A stretch of 64,000 nucleotides of DNA from CAWAYR01 sp050250875 (GCA_050250875.1 JBFWNV010000001.1:744001-808000); one strand, 5' to 3'. Counted from the first letter of the stretch, positions 1 to 8,935 are shown. The notes: a model not told the origin generated them from the letters alone. A program made the numbers and translations.

Positions 1-2497
1 TGGCCGGCACGACGGCGGCGTTCGACGACACCGCCGAAACCGCCACGGCGGCGCCGTCGGGGTCGCCGACGGCGAACGGCAGCGGGCCGGTCGAGGCCCC
101 CGCCGCACCGGCGAAGAGCGTCTGATCCGACGGGCGGCCGGCGAACGCCGGCGGCCGATTGGCGGCGACCGTGATCGACACCGTGGCCGCGTTGCCGGTC
201 TGGATGCCGTCCGAGGCGCGGTAGGTGAAGCTGTCGCCGCCGCTGAAGCCCGGCCCGGGCGTGTAGAGGAACGAGCCGTTGGCGTTCAGCGTCAGCGCGC
301 CGTTCACCGGCCCGGTGACCAGCTGCGCGGCCAGGGGCTGCCCCTCGGGATCGGTGTCGTTGCCGAGCGCGCCGGGCGCCGGCACGTTGAGCACGGCGCC
401 GAACGGGGTGGTGTAAGCGTCTCCGGCCGAGACCGGCGGCGCGTTGGCGCCGGACGCAATCGTGATCGCCGACGCCCGCTGCGCGATCTGGCCGTCGGGG
501 TTGGTCACCGTGAGCGTGCGGGCGCCGGGCGCGGCACCGCTGGTGTCGACGGTCAGGCTGAGCGTCGTGGCCGACGTCACCGTCACCGCCGTGACCGTGA
601 TGCCCCCGCCGCTGAACGCGGCGGCGATCCGGCGCGCGAAGCCGGCGCCGGGATCGAAGAAGCCCGAGCCGGCCGACGACGTGCCGGTCAACGTCAGGGT
701 CGCCCCCGACTGCGTGGCGGCGAGCGTCGACGGCGTGACCGAGACGATCGCCGCCGGAGGCGGCGCCAGCAGGCGCACCAGCCGCACGCCGTAGGAGTCT
801 TCGGCGTCCACGTACTCCTGCAGCGTCCACAGCGTCATGTCGTCGTCGGGGTCGACGCTGGTGAACGAATAGTCACCCCAGCGCTGGCGCGTGTCGGGGC
901 TGCTCTGCACGTTGTAGGCGAACGAGGTGTTGGGGCTGTAGACCACCGGGGCGCCGTTCATCGTGCCCAGGGCGTCGCCGGCCAGCCGGCCGGTGACGGC
1001 GGCGTTGACCCGGGTCGTCGGTCCCGCGGTGCTCATGCCGAGGGCGACGTGGCCCTGGCCGTTGGGCATGATGGCGCCGAACCAGTAGCTGGCCGGGTTC
1101 ACGGCCGCGGGATCGAACACCGTGCCGGCCTGCACCGTCGATGGCGAGCCGGAAAGGTTCTGCAGCTCGTACCAGCGGACGCCGACCCGGCCGGTGCCGG
1201 CCTGGGCGGCGCCAGATTCATTCACCTGCAGGTGGTGTGTCGTCCACAGCCGGCCGTTGCGGACCACGGCCTGGAGCAGGCGGTCGTCGATGGCGTCGAG
1301 CGGCAGCACGCCGCCGGGGTGCGGAACGGCGGTCGGCAGCGTGGTGGTCGGCACGGTGATGTCGATCGACGCCGACAGGCTCGGCGCACCGGCGGGATTG
1401 GCGACGCGGCGCAGCGCCAGCACTCCGAACAGCAGGTTGTCCACGCCGATGACGTAGCCCTGGTCGGTGCCGCTGTCGAAATTGTCCACGCCCTGCGGCG
1501 TATACGGTCCGCGGCCGCCGGTGACGGCGACGGCGTCGAATTGGGCGACGAGCAGGCTGCCGGTGAGGAGCGGGGCCTTGCGGACGACGTAGACCGACGT
1601 GGAGTCGAAGCCGAGCGCGGCGATGTTGCTGCCGCAGAACTGGTTGACGCCGATGTAGAGGGCGTCCTCGTCGAGCCCGAGCGACGGATAGTCGCCCAGG
1701 CACGACGCGCCGCCGCCCACGCCGTTCTCGGTGCGGGTGTTGGTCCACTGGAAGTACGACCAGGTCGTGCCGGCGGTGATCGTCGCGGCGCTGCTCACCG
1801 CCAGCAGGTAGCGGTTGGGCAGGGCGACGTTGATCATGAGCACGAACCACCGCCCGGTGCGGCGGTCGAAGCGCACCCGCGGATCCGACGTGCCGGCGCC
1901 GTTGCGGACCGACGAGAAGAAGGTGTTGAAGCTGGCGTCGAGCGCGCCGTCGGCCAGCCCGGTGATCTTCGACACCGTGCGGATCCGACCGTTGATGCCG
2001 ACCAGGTACTGCGTGGGCCCGACATCGCCCATGGTGTCGGGCGGCAGGGAGTTGGTGTCGGCCCCGAGCGACGCGAGGGTGACGTTGGGCGCGGCCAGCG
2101 TCTGCGCCGCGCTCGGCCCGGCCGCCGCGCGGTCGAAGAGCGGACGCGGGGGCCACGCCCCGACGGCGTCAGCGTCGGGATGATCGGCCAGACCGGTCCG
2201 ATTGGGGCGGATCTTGCCGAAGCGCCGCGGCTGCGTCGTGTCGAGCTGCGCCGTGCGCGCCGCCTCGGCCATGATCGCCGCGGTCGAGCGCGTGACGGCG
2301 GCGACGCCCGACCACGGCGGAGTCGGCGTGTCGATGGCCGTCGTCCCTGGTGGACCGTCGAAGCCCGCCACCGCCGGCGGGCCGACGCGGAGCTCTGGGC
2401 CGTCCTGTACGGCCGGGCTGCCGACGGGCATCCGGTCGCCACACGAGGCGGCGACGAGGGCGAGCCCACAGGCAAGGAGTGCGAGACCACGCGCCAT
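1..2497 (-). CDS. Secreted cadherin/VCBS-like lipoprotein, C-terminus off window
   Basis: The reading frame opens at an ATG at 2497 and is still open at base 1, so at least 832 codons are present and the C-terminus is missing. Residues 1-19 look like a lipoprotein signal: Arg3, a hydrophobic stretch, then AASC with Cys19 as the possible lipidated residue. A long exported region of no named family follows; it includes the stretches DTMGDVGP and VRFDRRTGRW. Next comes an IPT/TIG-like beta-sandwich, then a cadherin-like (tandem-95 type) repeat with the motif GNDTDPEG and ending in SFTYRASDG, and the start of another. Such repeats usually serve adhesion or calcium binding at the cell surface. The role is inferred; the substrate is unknown. 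It is divergent from the DUF2461 gene. Confidence 0.8.
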   Translation of the reverse strand, partial: MARGLALLACGLALVAASCGDRMPVGSPAVQDGPELRVGPPAVAGFDGPPGTTAIDTPTPPWSGVAAVTRSTAAIMAEAARTAQLDTTQPRRFGKIRPNRTGLADHPDADAVGAWPPRPLFDRAAAGPSAAQTLAAPNVTLASLGADTNSLPPDTMGDVGPTQYLVGINGRIRTVSKITGLADGALDASFNTFFSSVRNGAGTSDPRVRFDRRTGRWFVLMINVALPNRYLLAVSSAATITAGTTWSYFQWTNTRTENGVGGGASCLGDYPSLGLDEDALYIGVNQFCGSNIAALGFDSTSVYVVRKAPLLTGSLLVAQFDAVAVTGGRGPYTPQGVDNFDSGTDQGYVIGVDNLLFGVLALRRVANPAGAPSLSASIDITVPTTTLPTAVPHPGGVLPLDAIDDRLLQAVVRNGRLWTTHHLQVNESGAAQAGTGRVGVRWYELQNLSGSPSTVQAGTVFDPAAVNPASYWFGAIMPNGQGHVALGMSTAGPTTRVNAAVTGRLAGDALGTMNGAPVVYSPNTSFAYNVQSSPDTRQRWGDYSFTSVDPDDDMTLWTLQEYVDAEDSYGVRLVRLLAPPPAAIVSVTPSTLAATQSGATLTLTGTSSAGSGFFDPGAGFARRIAAAFSGGGITVTAVTVTSATTLSLTVDTSGAAPGARTLTVTNPDGQIAQRASAITIASGANAPPVSAGDAYTTPFGAVLNVPAPGALGNDTDPEGQPLAAQLVTGPVNGALTLNANGSFLYTPGPGFSGGDSFTYRASDGIQTGNAATVSITVAANRPPAFAGRPSDQTLFAGAAGASTGPLPFAVGDPDGAAVAVSAVSSNAAVVPA

Positions 2498-2583
2498 CGG
2501 CGGACAACTCGGAACACCGATGGTGTCGGCTGGCGCGCCGGCCGGCAATAGGGCGGCCGCCAGGCGCACCGTATTGAGGTTGA

Positions 2584-2589
2584 TACGAT
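2584..2589 (+). promoter_or_regulatory. -10 box (TACGAT) of DUF2461 gene, leaderless
   Basis: TACGAT lies 6 nt before the GTG at 2596, so transcription would begin at or next to the start codon. No Shine-Dalgarno sequence is present. Confidence 0.45.
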
Positions 2590-2595
2590 CGCGGG

Positions 2596-3348
2596 GTGTC
2601 CAACGCGGCCCCCGGTTTTTCCGATCGCACGATCCGCTTCCTGCGCGCCCTGAAGCGCCACAACGATCGCGAGTGGTTCCACGCGCGACGGGCCGAGTAC
2701 GACGCCCACGTCCACGCGCCGATGGTCGCGGTGATCGAGCAGCTCGCCGTGGACTTCGCGGCCGCCGCGCCGGAGTTCGTGGCCTCGCCCACGCTGTCGA
2801 TGTTCCGGCCGTGGCGCGATACCCGGTTCAGCGCCGACAAGAAGCCGCTCAAGACCCACATCGCCGCGGTGTTCCCGCATCGCGAGCTGGGCCGGCTGCG
2901 CGGCGCCGGGCTGTACTTCGAGGTCACCGGCGAATACGTGTGGATCGGCGGCGGTGTCTACGCGCCCGAGACGCCGGCCCTCCACGCCCTCCGGGGGCAC
3001 GTGGCCGAGCACCATCGCCGGCTGCGGCGGCTGCTGGCCGCACCGCCGTTCACGCGGACGCTGGGCGCGATGCACGGCGCAACCCTCACGCGCGTGCCCC
3101 GCGGTTTCGATCCCTCGCATCCCGCGGCCGACCTGCTGCGCCACAAGCAGTTCCTGGCCTCGCGCGAGGAGCCGGCGGCGTTCGCCACCCGGCCCGACTT
3201 CTACCGCGAGCTGCTGCGCACCTTCACGGCGATGGTGCCGTTCGTGCGCTTCCTCAACGAGCCGCTGCTGGCGCTGGCGCGCGAGACGGCGCGCGATCCG
3301 CTGGTCGACCGCGGCACGCGCGGCCGCTTCGAACGCGTGCGGCGCTGA
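2596..3348 (+). CDS. DUF2461 family protein
   Basis: The 250-residue protein matches the DUF2461 pattern over its whole length: FLRALKRHNDREWF at the N-terminus, then MFRPWRDTRFSADKKPLKTH and a central GLYFEV segment. The family is widespread in bacteria and has no established reaction. No signal peptide or membrane segment is visible, so it is probably cytosolic. The start is a GTG at 2596, supported by the -10 box immediately upstream. It converges with the APC permease gene 18 nt downstream. The family call is confident; the function is unknown. Confidence 0.85.
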   Translation: MSNAAPGFSDRTIRFLRALKRHNDREWFHARRAEYDAHVHAPMVAVIEQLAVDFAAAAPEFVASPTLSMFRPWRDTRFSADKKPLKTHIAAVFPHRELGRLRGAGLYFEVTGEYVWIGGGVYAPETPALHALRGHVAEHHRRLRRLLAAPPFTRTLGAMHGATLTRVPRGFDPSHPAADLLRHKQFLASREEPAAFATRPDFYRELLRTFTAMVPFVRFLNEPLLALARETARDPLVDRGTRGRFERVRR

Positions 3349-3366
3349 CCGCCCGGCCGAACCGCG

Positions 3367-4650
3367 CTATCGCGACCGCGTGGCGACGGCGTAGAGCCCG
3401 GCGCCGACGGCCAGGGCCGCCACGCCCGACAGCAGCTGCTGCGACGTGGCCCCGGCCAGGATGCTCAGGGCGATGACCGAGGCGGCCAGCGGAATCACCG
3501 GCCCCAGCGGCGCGGTGAAGGTGGCGGGGGCGACGCCGGCGATGCCCTCGTGGCGGCGCATCCACAGGGTCGCCAGGCAGGTCGACAGGTAGATCACCAG
3601 CCGCGCCACGGCGCTGACCGCGGCCAGGAAGACGAACGAGCCGGTCAGGGCCAGCGCGACCAGCACGAGCGTCGTGAACCAGATGGCGACGTAGGGGGTG
3701 CGATAGACCGGGTGGATCCGGGCGAACACCGCCGGCAGGTCGCCGTGTTCGGCCAGCGCGTAGACCGAGCGCGACCCGCTCAGCAGCTGCCCCATGTTGT
3801 TGCCGGTGGTCGAGATGACCGAGCCGAGGCTGATGAGCAGGCCACCGAAGGCGCCCATCAGCAGGGCCGAGGCGTCGGCGATCGGCGTGCGCGAGGCGCC
3901 GACGTCGGGCAGCAGGCCGGCGGCGACGGCGGCGGCCAGCGTCATCACCGCCGTGACGACCAGAATCGTCGCCACGAACGCGAACGGCACGTCGCGGCGC
4001 GGATTGGCCGCCTCGCCGGCCGGCACGCCGGTCACCTCGTAGCCGCCGTAGGCGAAGATCAGCAGCAGCGCGGCCGTGCCGGCATCGCCGATCGTCAGCG
4101 GTCCCGCCGGCAGCGCGCGGCTGAAATCGGCCGCCCAGACGCCCACCAGCACGAAGATCGCCAGCGGCAGCAGCTTGCCGATCGTGAAGGCGTTCACCAG
4201 CCACGACGCCTGCTTGATGCCGCGCAGGTTGGCCCACGTGAGCGCGCCGATCACGGTCAGGATCACCAGCGCCCGCGGCAGGCCGGTGGCCAGCGCCGGC
4301 CAGTAGAACGCCAGCGCCAGCGCCAGGCCGTTGATCACCGAGGCGCCGCTCGAGACGCGGCTGAACCACAGCATCCAGCCGACCTCGAAGCCGACGAAGC
4401 GGCCGAAGGCGACACGGGCGGGGCCGATCGGCCCGCCGGTCGTCTCGAAGCGGCTGCCGACCTCGGCGAAGCACAGCGCGATGAGCAGCGACGTCAGGCC
4501 GATCGCGGCGAACATCAGCGGGCCCCAGCTGCCGGCGATCCGGGCGACGTCGGCGGGCAGCAGGAAGATCGCGGCCCCGATCACCTGATTGACGCCGATG
4601 GCGGTGAGGTCCCAGCGGCCGAGCGTCCGGCGGAGCGTCGGCGCGCTCAC
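3367..4650 (-). CDS. APC-superfamily amino acid/polyamine permease
   Basis: This 427-residue protein has about 12 hydrophobic membrane segments. Its N-terminal motif VNQVIGAAIFLLPADVA is typical of helix 1 of the amino acid-polyamine-organocation superfamily, and it has conserved loops such as ANLRGIKQASW and YGGYEVTGVPAGE. It should take up or exchange an amino acid or amine across the inner membrane; the substrate cannot be read from the sequence. The chosen start, GTG at 4650, overlaps the stop of the upstream amidase gene by 4 nt (GTGA), so the two are translationally coupled. An in-frame extension to 4929 exists but lies wholly inside the amidase gene and is rejected. Confidence 0.88.
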   Translation of the reverse strand: MSAPTLRRTLGRWDLTAIGVNQVIGAAIFLLPADVARIAGSWGPLMFAAIGLTSLLIALCFAEVGSRFETTGGPIGPARVAFGRFVGFEVGWMLWFSRVSSGASVINGLALALAFYWPALATGLPRALVILTVIGALTWANLRGIKQASWLVNAFTIGKLLPLAIFVLVGVWAADFSRALPAGPLTIGDAGTAALLLIFAYGGYEVTGVPAGEAANPRRDVPFAFVATILVVTAVMTLAAAVAAGLLPDVGASRTPIADASALLMGAFGGLLISLGSVISTTGNNMGQLLSGSRSVYALAEHGDLPAVFARIHPVYRTPYVAIWFTTLVLVALALTGSFVFLAAVSAVARLVIYLSTCLATLWMRRHEGIAGVAPATFTAPLGPVIPLAASVIALSILAGATSQQLLSGVAALAVGAGLYAVATRSR

Positions 4651-5468
4651 TTGCTCAGCCACGCCGCATAGAGGTCGGGCCGGCGATGACGGAGGAAGAG
4701 CCGCCGGGCGTGCGACTTCGCGTTCGAGGCCAGGTCGACGTCGGCGAGGAGCAGGTGATCCTGGCCGAGCGGCGCCCGGGCCACGACCTCGCCCTCGGCG
4801 TTGCAGACGAACGACTCGCCGGCGAACTCGAGGCATTCCTCCTTGCCGACGCGGTTGCAGAGCGCCACGTGGTAGCCGTTCTGGAACGCCGCCACGCGCA
4901 TCTCGGCCTCGTACAGCCCCTCGGGCCACTCGCCCACCGAGCCGGCCTGCGGCACGACGACCAGATCGGCACCGGCCACGGCGAGGGCGCGCATGTACTC
5001 CGGAAAATGACGGTCGTAGCAGATCGCGACGCCGATTCGTCCGACCTTGGTGTCGTAGACCGGCGCGCCGGAATCACCGGGCGTGTAGTAGCCCTGCTCG
5101 TGGAAGCAGGGATACTCGGTGATGTGCGCCATCCGCGTCACTCCGAGCACGTGGCCGTTGGCGTCGATCACCGGCGAGCTGTCGTAGGTCTCGAGGCCGT
5201 CGCGTTCGAAGAAGTTCATCACGACGACGACGCCGTGGGCGCGGGCCTTCTCCCGAAACGCGGTGATGAGCGGGCCGTCGAGCGGCTCGGCCAGGCTGCG
5301 GCGATCGCTGCCCGCCGGGCGTTGCGGGTGGAACCACTCGCAGGCCAGCTCGGCGAAACACACCAGCTGCGCTCCCGCCGTCGCCGCCCGATCGAGCGCG
5401 GCCAAGGCGCGCTCGACGTTGGCCGCTTTGTCGCGCGTGGCGTGCTGCTGCACCAGAGCCAGTTTCAT
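4647..5468 (-). CDS. Nitrilase-superfamily carbon-nitrogen hydrolase
   Basis: The protein has 273 residues and is closest in pattern to the N-carbamoylputrescine amidase/beta-ureidopropionase branch, which hydrolyse carbamoyl amides. Glu40 (CFAEL) and the nucleophile Cys150 (VAICYDRHFPE) of the Cys-Glu-Lys triad are present. At the expected lysine position (RKxH in relatives) the sequence reads RMAH, with Met113. The start at 5468 (MKLALVQQ) is preferred over 5480 because a TATGCT -10 box sits 7 nt upstream of it and overlaps the longer start. It is coupled to the permease gene, suggesting import of an amide or amine and its hydrolysis in the cytosol. The substrate is not known. Confidence 0.82.
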   Translation of the reverse strand: MKLALVQQHATRDKAANVERALAALDRAATAGAQLVCFAELACEWFHPQRPAGSDRRSLAEPLDGPLITAFREKARAHGVVVVMNFFERDGLETYDSSPVIDANGHVLGVTRMAHITEYPCFHEQGYYTPGDSGAPVYDTKVGRIGVAICYDRHFPEYMRALAVAGADLVVVPQAGSVGEWPEGLYEAEMRVAAFQNGYHVALCNRVGKEECLEFAGESFVCNAEGEVVARAPLGQDHLLLADVDLASNAKSHARRLFLRHRRPDLYAAWLSK

Positions 5469-5475
5469 GCGGCCG

Positions 5476-5481
5476 AGCATA
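5476..5481 (-). promoter_or_regulatory. -10 box (TATGCT) of the amidase-permease operon
   Basis: Read on the minus strand, TATGCT is followed by 7 nt and then the ATG at 5468. The geometry implies a leaderless transcript and excludes the ATG at 5480 as the start. Confidence 0.5.
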
Positions 5482-5560
5482 GCAGGCCGTGGTCGAAGTC
5501 ACGACGGCATTCCTGCCGGCACCGGACCGTACGGGATAGACTGTGCGGCGGAGAGACGAC

Positions 5561-5908
5561 ATGCCGGCGACGACGCGATTGGTGGGGCTGATTCTGGCGG
5601 TGCTCGGCATCGTGAGCTACGTGGGCACGGGGCGAACGAGTGTCACGGCGCTCATTCCGGCGTTCTTCGGCATCGCCTTCCTGCTGCTCGCCTACGTGGC
5701 GCGCAACGAGTCGGCACGCAAGCACGTGATGCACGCGGCGATGCTCGTCGCGCTGGTCGGCATCGGCGGCGCCGGATCGCGGCTGCTCGGCGCCACCGAC
5801 TTCACCCGCCCGGCGACGCTGGCGCAGATTGCCACGGTGCTGGTGCTGGCCTGGTACCTCGGCAAGGGCATCAAGTCGTTCCGCGACGCCCGCCGCGCCC
5901 GCGCCTGA
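5561..5908 (+). CDS. Small four-helix membrane protein
   Basis: The product has 115 residues and about four hydrophobic segments, with a charged C-terminus (KSFRDARRARA). I do not recognise a family. The ATG at 5561 is preferred to an in-frame start at 5543 because GGAGAG lies 5 nt before it. A TAGACT box at 5537-5542 could be the -10 element. It converges with the GcvT-fold gene across a spacer holding paired palindromes. Inner-membrane location is the only inference offered. Confidence 0.6.
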   Translation: MPATTRLVGLILAVLGIVSYVGTGRTSVTALIPAFFGIAFLLLAYVARNESARKHVMHAAMLVALVGIGGAGSRLLGATDFTRPATLAQIATVLVLAWYLGKGIKSFRDARRARA

Positions 5909-5948
5909 CCCGCGCAGTTTCTGAAGCGATTCTGTCCCTGCCTTGAAA

Positions 5949-5995
5949 GGGGTCTGACCCCTATTCCGCCCAGGGCTTGAATGGGGTCTGACCCT
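5949..5995. repeat. Paired REP-like palindromes, 34 nt apart
   Basis: GGGGTCTGACCCC at 5949-5961 and GGGGTCTGACCC at 5983-5994 are palindromes around a central base, each preceded by CTTGAA. The same pair, with the same 34-nt offset but inverted, occurs at 28228-28274. Both copies lie between convergent genes, as expected for REP/BIME-type elements or bidirectional terminators. Confidence 0.75.
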
Positions 5996-7196
5996 ACGGG
6001 GCGGGGAGCGCCATGCGCCGCGGCAGGTTCAGGAACGGCGTCGGCACCACCGTCGCGCCGGCCGTATAGCGCGTGGCTTCGACGGTGATCTCGATCTCCA
6101 GCGCCGTCCCCTCGGCGAAGTGCGGCCGCTCGATGGTGGCCAGCGCGATCAGCCGCTTGAGCGTCGGTGACCACGCCGTGGTCGTCGCCTTGCCGACCTG
6201 CCGGCCCTGGCGATAGACCGGCACGGCGACGCGCGAGGCCGCCGCCGGCGCGGTCGGCGGCAGCCCGACCTTCTGATAGATCGCCTCGACGTCGGTCCAG
6301 CGCACGTCGAGGCCGACGATCTGCCGGCCGTGGCCAACGGCGTGCTCCCGACGCAGGGCGTCGCGGCCGACGAAGGGCCCGGCCTTGTCGAGAGCCACCA
6401 GCCGGCCGAGTCCGAGTTCGTACGGCGAGTACATCTGCGCCTCGAGGCTCGCCTTGCGGCTGCTGTGGAAGTCCACGTCGGTGAGGAGCAGCCCGGCCTC
6501 GACCCGGGCGACATCGAGGGCGAGCATGCCCGCCGGACGAAGCGCGTGGGCGCGCCCGGCCTCGACCAGCGCATCCCACACCTCGAGCGCGCGTTCCCAG
6601 GGCATCCACAGCTCGTAGCCGAGGTCGCCGGTGTAACCGGTGCGGGTGACCTCGACCGGCACGCCGGCGAGGTGCCCGGCTGCCGCACGGAAGTACCTGA
6701 GCGTCGCGATCGGCAGATCGCTGACGGCGGCCAGCAGCCGCGCCGAGGTCGGCCCCTGCAGCGCCAGCGCCGCCACCTGCTCGCTGACGTCCTCGACCTC
6801 GACGCGCAGGCCGGCGGCGTGCTGGTGCAGCCAGCGAAAGTTGGAGTCGGCCGCGGTCCAGCGAAACCGCTCGGGACCGAGCCGCGCCACCGTGCCGTCG
6901 TCGATCACCTTGCCGTCATCGTCGCACCACGGCGTGTAGATCACCTGGCCGACCGCCAGCTTCGACTGGTCGCGGGTGATCACGCGATCGACCAGGGCGC
7001 CCGCGTCGGGTCCGGTGAGGTGGTACTTGAACAGCGGCGAGATGTCGAAGAGCGCGCAGCCGTTGCGGATGGCGTTGTACTCGTGCTCGTGGTGCGCTTC
7101 GTAGGCGCTGACCGCGTAGAACCCCGCCCAGTCGCGAAAGCTGAGCGTGCCGGCGAGCCGCAACGCCCGCGCGTGAAAGGCCGTCCCGATCGCCAC
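5994..7196 (-). CDS. GcvT-fold aminomethyltransferase family protein
   Basis: The 400-residue product has the folate-binding GcvT fold: NAIRNGCALFDISPLFKYHL near the N-terminus, GYTGDLGYELW in the middle, LDVARVEAGL, and a C-terminal barrel domain with SPTLKRLIALA. Family members transfer one-carbon groups from methylated amines or glycine adducts to tetrahydrofolate. No gcvH or gcvP is nearby, so it is more likely a GcvT-like demethylase or dehydrogenase-linked protein than the T protein of the glycine cleavage system; this is inference. The GTG start at 7196 has a perfect TATAAT 7 nt upstream. It is divergent from the FAD oxidoreductase pair. Confidence 0.85.
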   Translation of the reverse strand: MAIGTAFHARALRLAGTLSFRDWAGFYAVSAYEAHHEHEYNAIRNGCALFDISPLFKYHLTGPDAGALVDRVITRDQSKLAVGQVIYTPWCDDDGKVIDDGTVARLGPERFRWTAADSNFRWLHQHAAGLRVEVEDVSEQVAALALQGPTSARLLAAVSDLPIATLRYFRAAAGHLAGVPVEVTRTGYTGDLGYELWMPWERALEVWDALVEAGRAHALRPAGMLALDVARVEAGLLLTDVDFHSSRKASLEAQMYSPYELGLGRLVALDKAGPFVGRDALRREHAVGHGRQIVGLDVRWTDVEAIYQKVGLPPTAPAAASRVAVPVYRQGRQVGKATTTAWSPTLKRLIALATIERPHFAEGTALEIEITVEATRYTAGATVVPTPFLNLPRRMALPAP

Positions 7197-7203
7197 GCTT
7201 CGG

Positions 7204-7209
7204 ATTATA
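7204..7209 (-). promoter_or_regulatory. Consensus -10 box (TATAAT) of the GcvT-fold gene
   Basis: On the minus strand a perfect TATAAT is separated from the GTG start at 7196 by 7 nt (CCGAAGC), giving an essentially leaderless mRNA. Confidence 0.55.
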
Positions 7210-7215
7210 GGGTGT

Positions 7216-7322
7216 GGCTCGGGGCACGGGGCTCGAGAAGAAAGCTCCGACGAAACTGACGCAGGGTACTCGTGTCTTTTGGCGCGACAGCGTGACTGTC
7301 CGACCCGAGCCCCGAGCCCCGG
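7216..7322. repeat. Heptad-armed intergenic repeat element A
   Basis: The left arm (7216-7235) is built from GGGGCTC-type 7-mers and the right arm (7303-7322) from their complement GAGCCCC, enclosing a core of about 67 nt. Read in reverse, the core begins GTCGGACAGTCACGCTGT, which also occurs in element B at about 14056-14073. It fills most of the spacer between divergent genes. Confidence 0.7.
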
Positions 7323-7341
7323 CCAGGCATGTCCGTCCCCG

Positions 7342-7347
7342 TATACT
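7342..7347 (+). promoter_or_regulatory. -10 box (TATACT) of the FAD oxidoreductase operon
   Basis: TATACT ends 10 nt before the ATG at 7358, leaving a leader of only a few nucleotides. It supports this ATG over the in-frame one at 7214. Confidence 0.5.
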
Positions 7348-7357
7348 GCAAGCGGAC

Positions 7358-8935
7358 ATGCGCTACGACGCGATCGTCATCGGCGGCGGCCACAACGGCC
7401 TCACCTGCGCCGCCTACCTGGCCAGGGCCGGCCGGAAGACGCTCGTGCTGGAGCGGCGTCACGTGCTCGGTGGCGCCGCCGTCAGCGAGCAGGTGTTCCC
7501 GGGGTACACCTTCTCGGTGTGCAGTTACGTCGTGTCGCTGCTCCGCCCCGAGATCATCCGCGACCTCGATCTGCCGGCGCACGGCCTGGAACTGCTCCCG
7601 CTCGACGGCACGTTCACGCCGATGGAGAACGGCGACTACCTGTGGCGCGTCAACGACCACTCGAAGACCCGCCGCGAGATCGCCCGGCACAGCCGGCTCG
7701 ACGCCGACGCCTACGACGAGTACGGCATGGCGATGGTGGAGATGGGCCGCTTCGCCAAGCCGATCCTCGGCATGACGCCGCCCGATCCGCTGTCGCTCGA
7801 TCCGCGCGGCCTGCTGGAGCTGCTGTCGGTCGGACAGCGCTTCCGCAAGATGCGCCACCACGACCGCGTCAACCAGGTGCAGCTGCTCACCATGAGCGCG
7901 GTGGACTTCCTGGATCAGTGGTTCGAGACCGACGCGCTCAAGGCGACGATGAGCGCCTCGGGCATCATCGGCACGTTCCTCGGCGTCCGCTCGCCGGGCA
8001 CGGCCTACGTGCTGCTGCACCACTACATGGGCGAGATCGACGGCGCGTTCCGCTCGTGGGGCCTGTCGCGCGGCGGCACCGGCATGGTGTCGAACGCGAT
8101 CGCCGGGGCGGCGCGGCGGTTCGGCGCCGAGATCCGCACCGAGGCGCCGGTCGCCCGCATCCTCACCCGCGGCGGCCAGGCCACCGGTGTCGTGCTGGAG
8201 AACGGCGACGAGATCGCCGCCGACGTGGTCGTCTCGAGCGTCGATCCGCGCCTCACCTTCGAGCGCTTCCTCGACGCGAAGGCACTGCCCGACGAGTTCC
8301 TCGCCGGCGTCCGCCGCTACAAGTACCGCGGCTCGTCGGGCAAGGTGAACCTGGCCCTCGACGGCCTGCCCGACTTCACCTGCCTGCCGGGGCGGGGCGA
8401 ACACCTGCGCGGCGCGATCTCGATCTCGCCGAGCGTGGACTACATGGAGCGGGCCTACGACGAGGCCAAGTACGGCCGCTTCTCGACCCGTCCCTACATC
8501 GACATCGTCATTCCCACCCTGACCGACGGCTCGCTCGCGCCGCCGGGCAAGCACGTCATGTCGTGCTTCGTGCAGTACGCGCCCTACCACCTGGCCGAGG
8601 GCACCTGGGACGAGCAGCGCGAGGCCTTCGGCGACGCCGTCATCGATGCGATCGCCCAGCACGCCCCGAACATCCGGAACCACATCCTGCACCGCCAGGT
8701 GCTGACGCCGCTCGACATCGAGCGCACGTTCGGGCTGAGCGAAGGCAACATCTTCCAGGGCGAGCTGTCGCTCGAACAGCTCTTCTTCCTGCGTCCCGTG
8801 CCCGGCTGGGCGCAGTATGCGACGCCGGTACCGAAGCTCTACATGTGCGGCTCGGCCACCCACCCGGGCGGCGGCATCATGGGCGCGCCGGGGAAGAACG
8901 CCGCCGAACGCGTGCTCAAGGACGCCCGTCGATGA
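7358..8935 (+). CDS. FAD-dependent oxidoreductase, phytoene desaturase/PYROXD2-like
   Basis: The 525-residue protein starts with the Rossmann dinucleotide-binding motif VIGGGHNGLTCAAYLARAG, followed by LVLERRHVLGGAAVSE. Near the C-terminus it has LYMCGSATHPGGGIMGAPG, the FAD-binding end typical of CrtI-like amine oxidase/desaturase proteins. In this branch (PYROXD2-like) the substrate is generally unknown. The start at 7358 removes a 48-codon extension that runs through a repeat element. Its stop overlaps the next gene by 4 nt (ATGA); that gene encodes a paralogue, so the two may form a heteromer. No carotenoid genes are nearby, which argues against calling it crtI. Confidence 0.87.
   Translation: MRYDAIVIGGGHNGLTCAAYLARAGRKTLVLERRHVLGGAAVSEQVFPGYTFSVCSYVVSLLRPEIIRDLDLPAHGLELLPLDGTFTPMENGDYLWRVNDHSKTRREIARHSRLDADAYDEYGMAMVEMGRFAKPILGMTPPDPLSLDPRGLLELLSVGQRFRKMRHHDRVNQVQLLTMSAVDFLDQWFETDALKATMSASGIIGTFLGVRSPGTAYVLLHHYMGEIDGAFRSWGLSRGGTGMVSNAIAGAARRFGAEIRTEAPVARILTRGGQATGVVLENGDEIAADVVVSSVDPRLTFERFLDAKALPDEFLAGVRRYKYRGSSGKVNLALDGLPDFTCLPGRGEHLRGAISISPSVDYMERAYDEAKYGRFSTRPYIDIVIPTLTDGSLAPPGKHVMSCFVQYAPYHLAEGTWDEQREAFGDAVIDAIAQHAPNIRNHILHRQVLTPLDIERTFGLSEGNIFQGELSLEQLFFLRPVPGWAQYATPVPKLYMCGSATHPGGGIMGAPGKNAAERVLKDARR

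Noticed and set aside
1049..2551. Long plus-strand open frames over 444-2577
   Set aside because: They are Arg/Ala-rich shadows of the minus-strand lipoprotein gene, which has a signal peptide and recognisable domains but runs off the window edge.
5994..7196. Calling this gene gcvT of the glycine cleavage system
   Set aside because: No gcvH, gcvP or glycine riboswitch is nearby and the GcvT fold is shared by many demethylases and related proteins.
7279..8931. Apparent 1072-residue protein fusing both FAD oxidoreductase regions
   Set aside because: The part before 8932 is an out-of-frame Arg-rich translation of the first oxidoreductase; the Rossmann motif at 8932 marks the real start.
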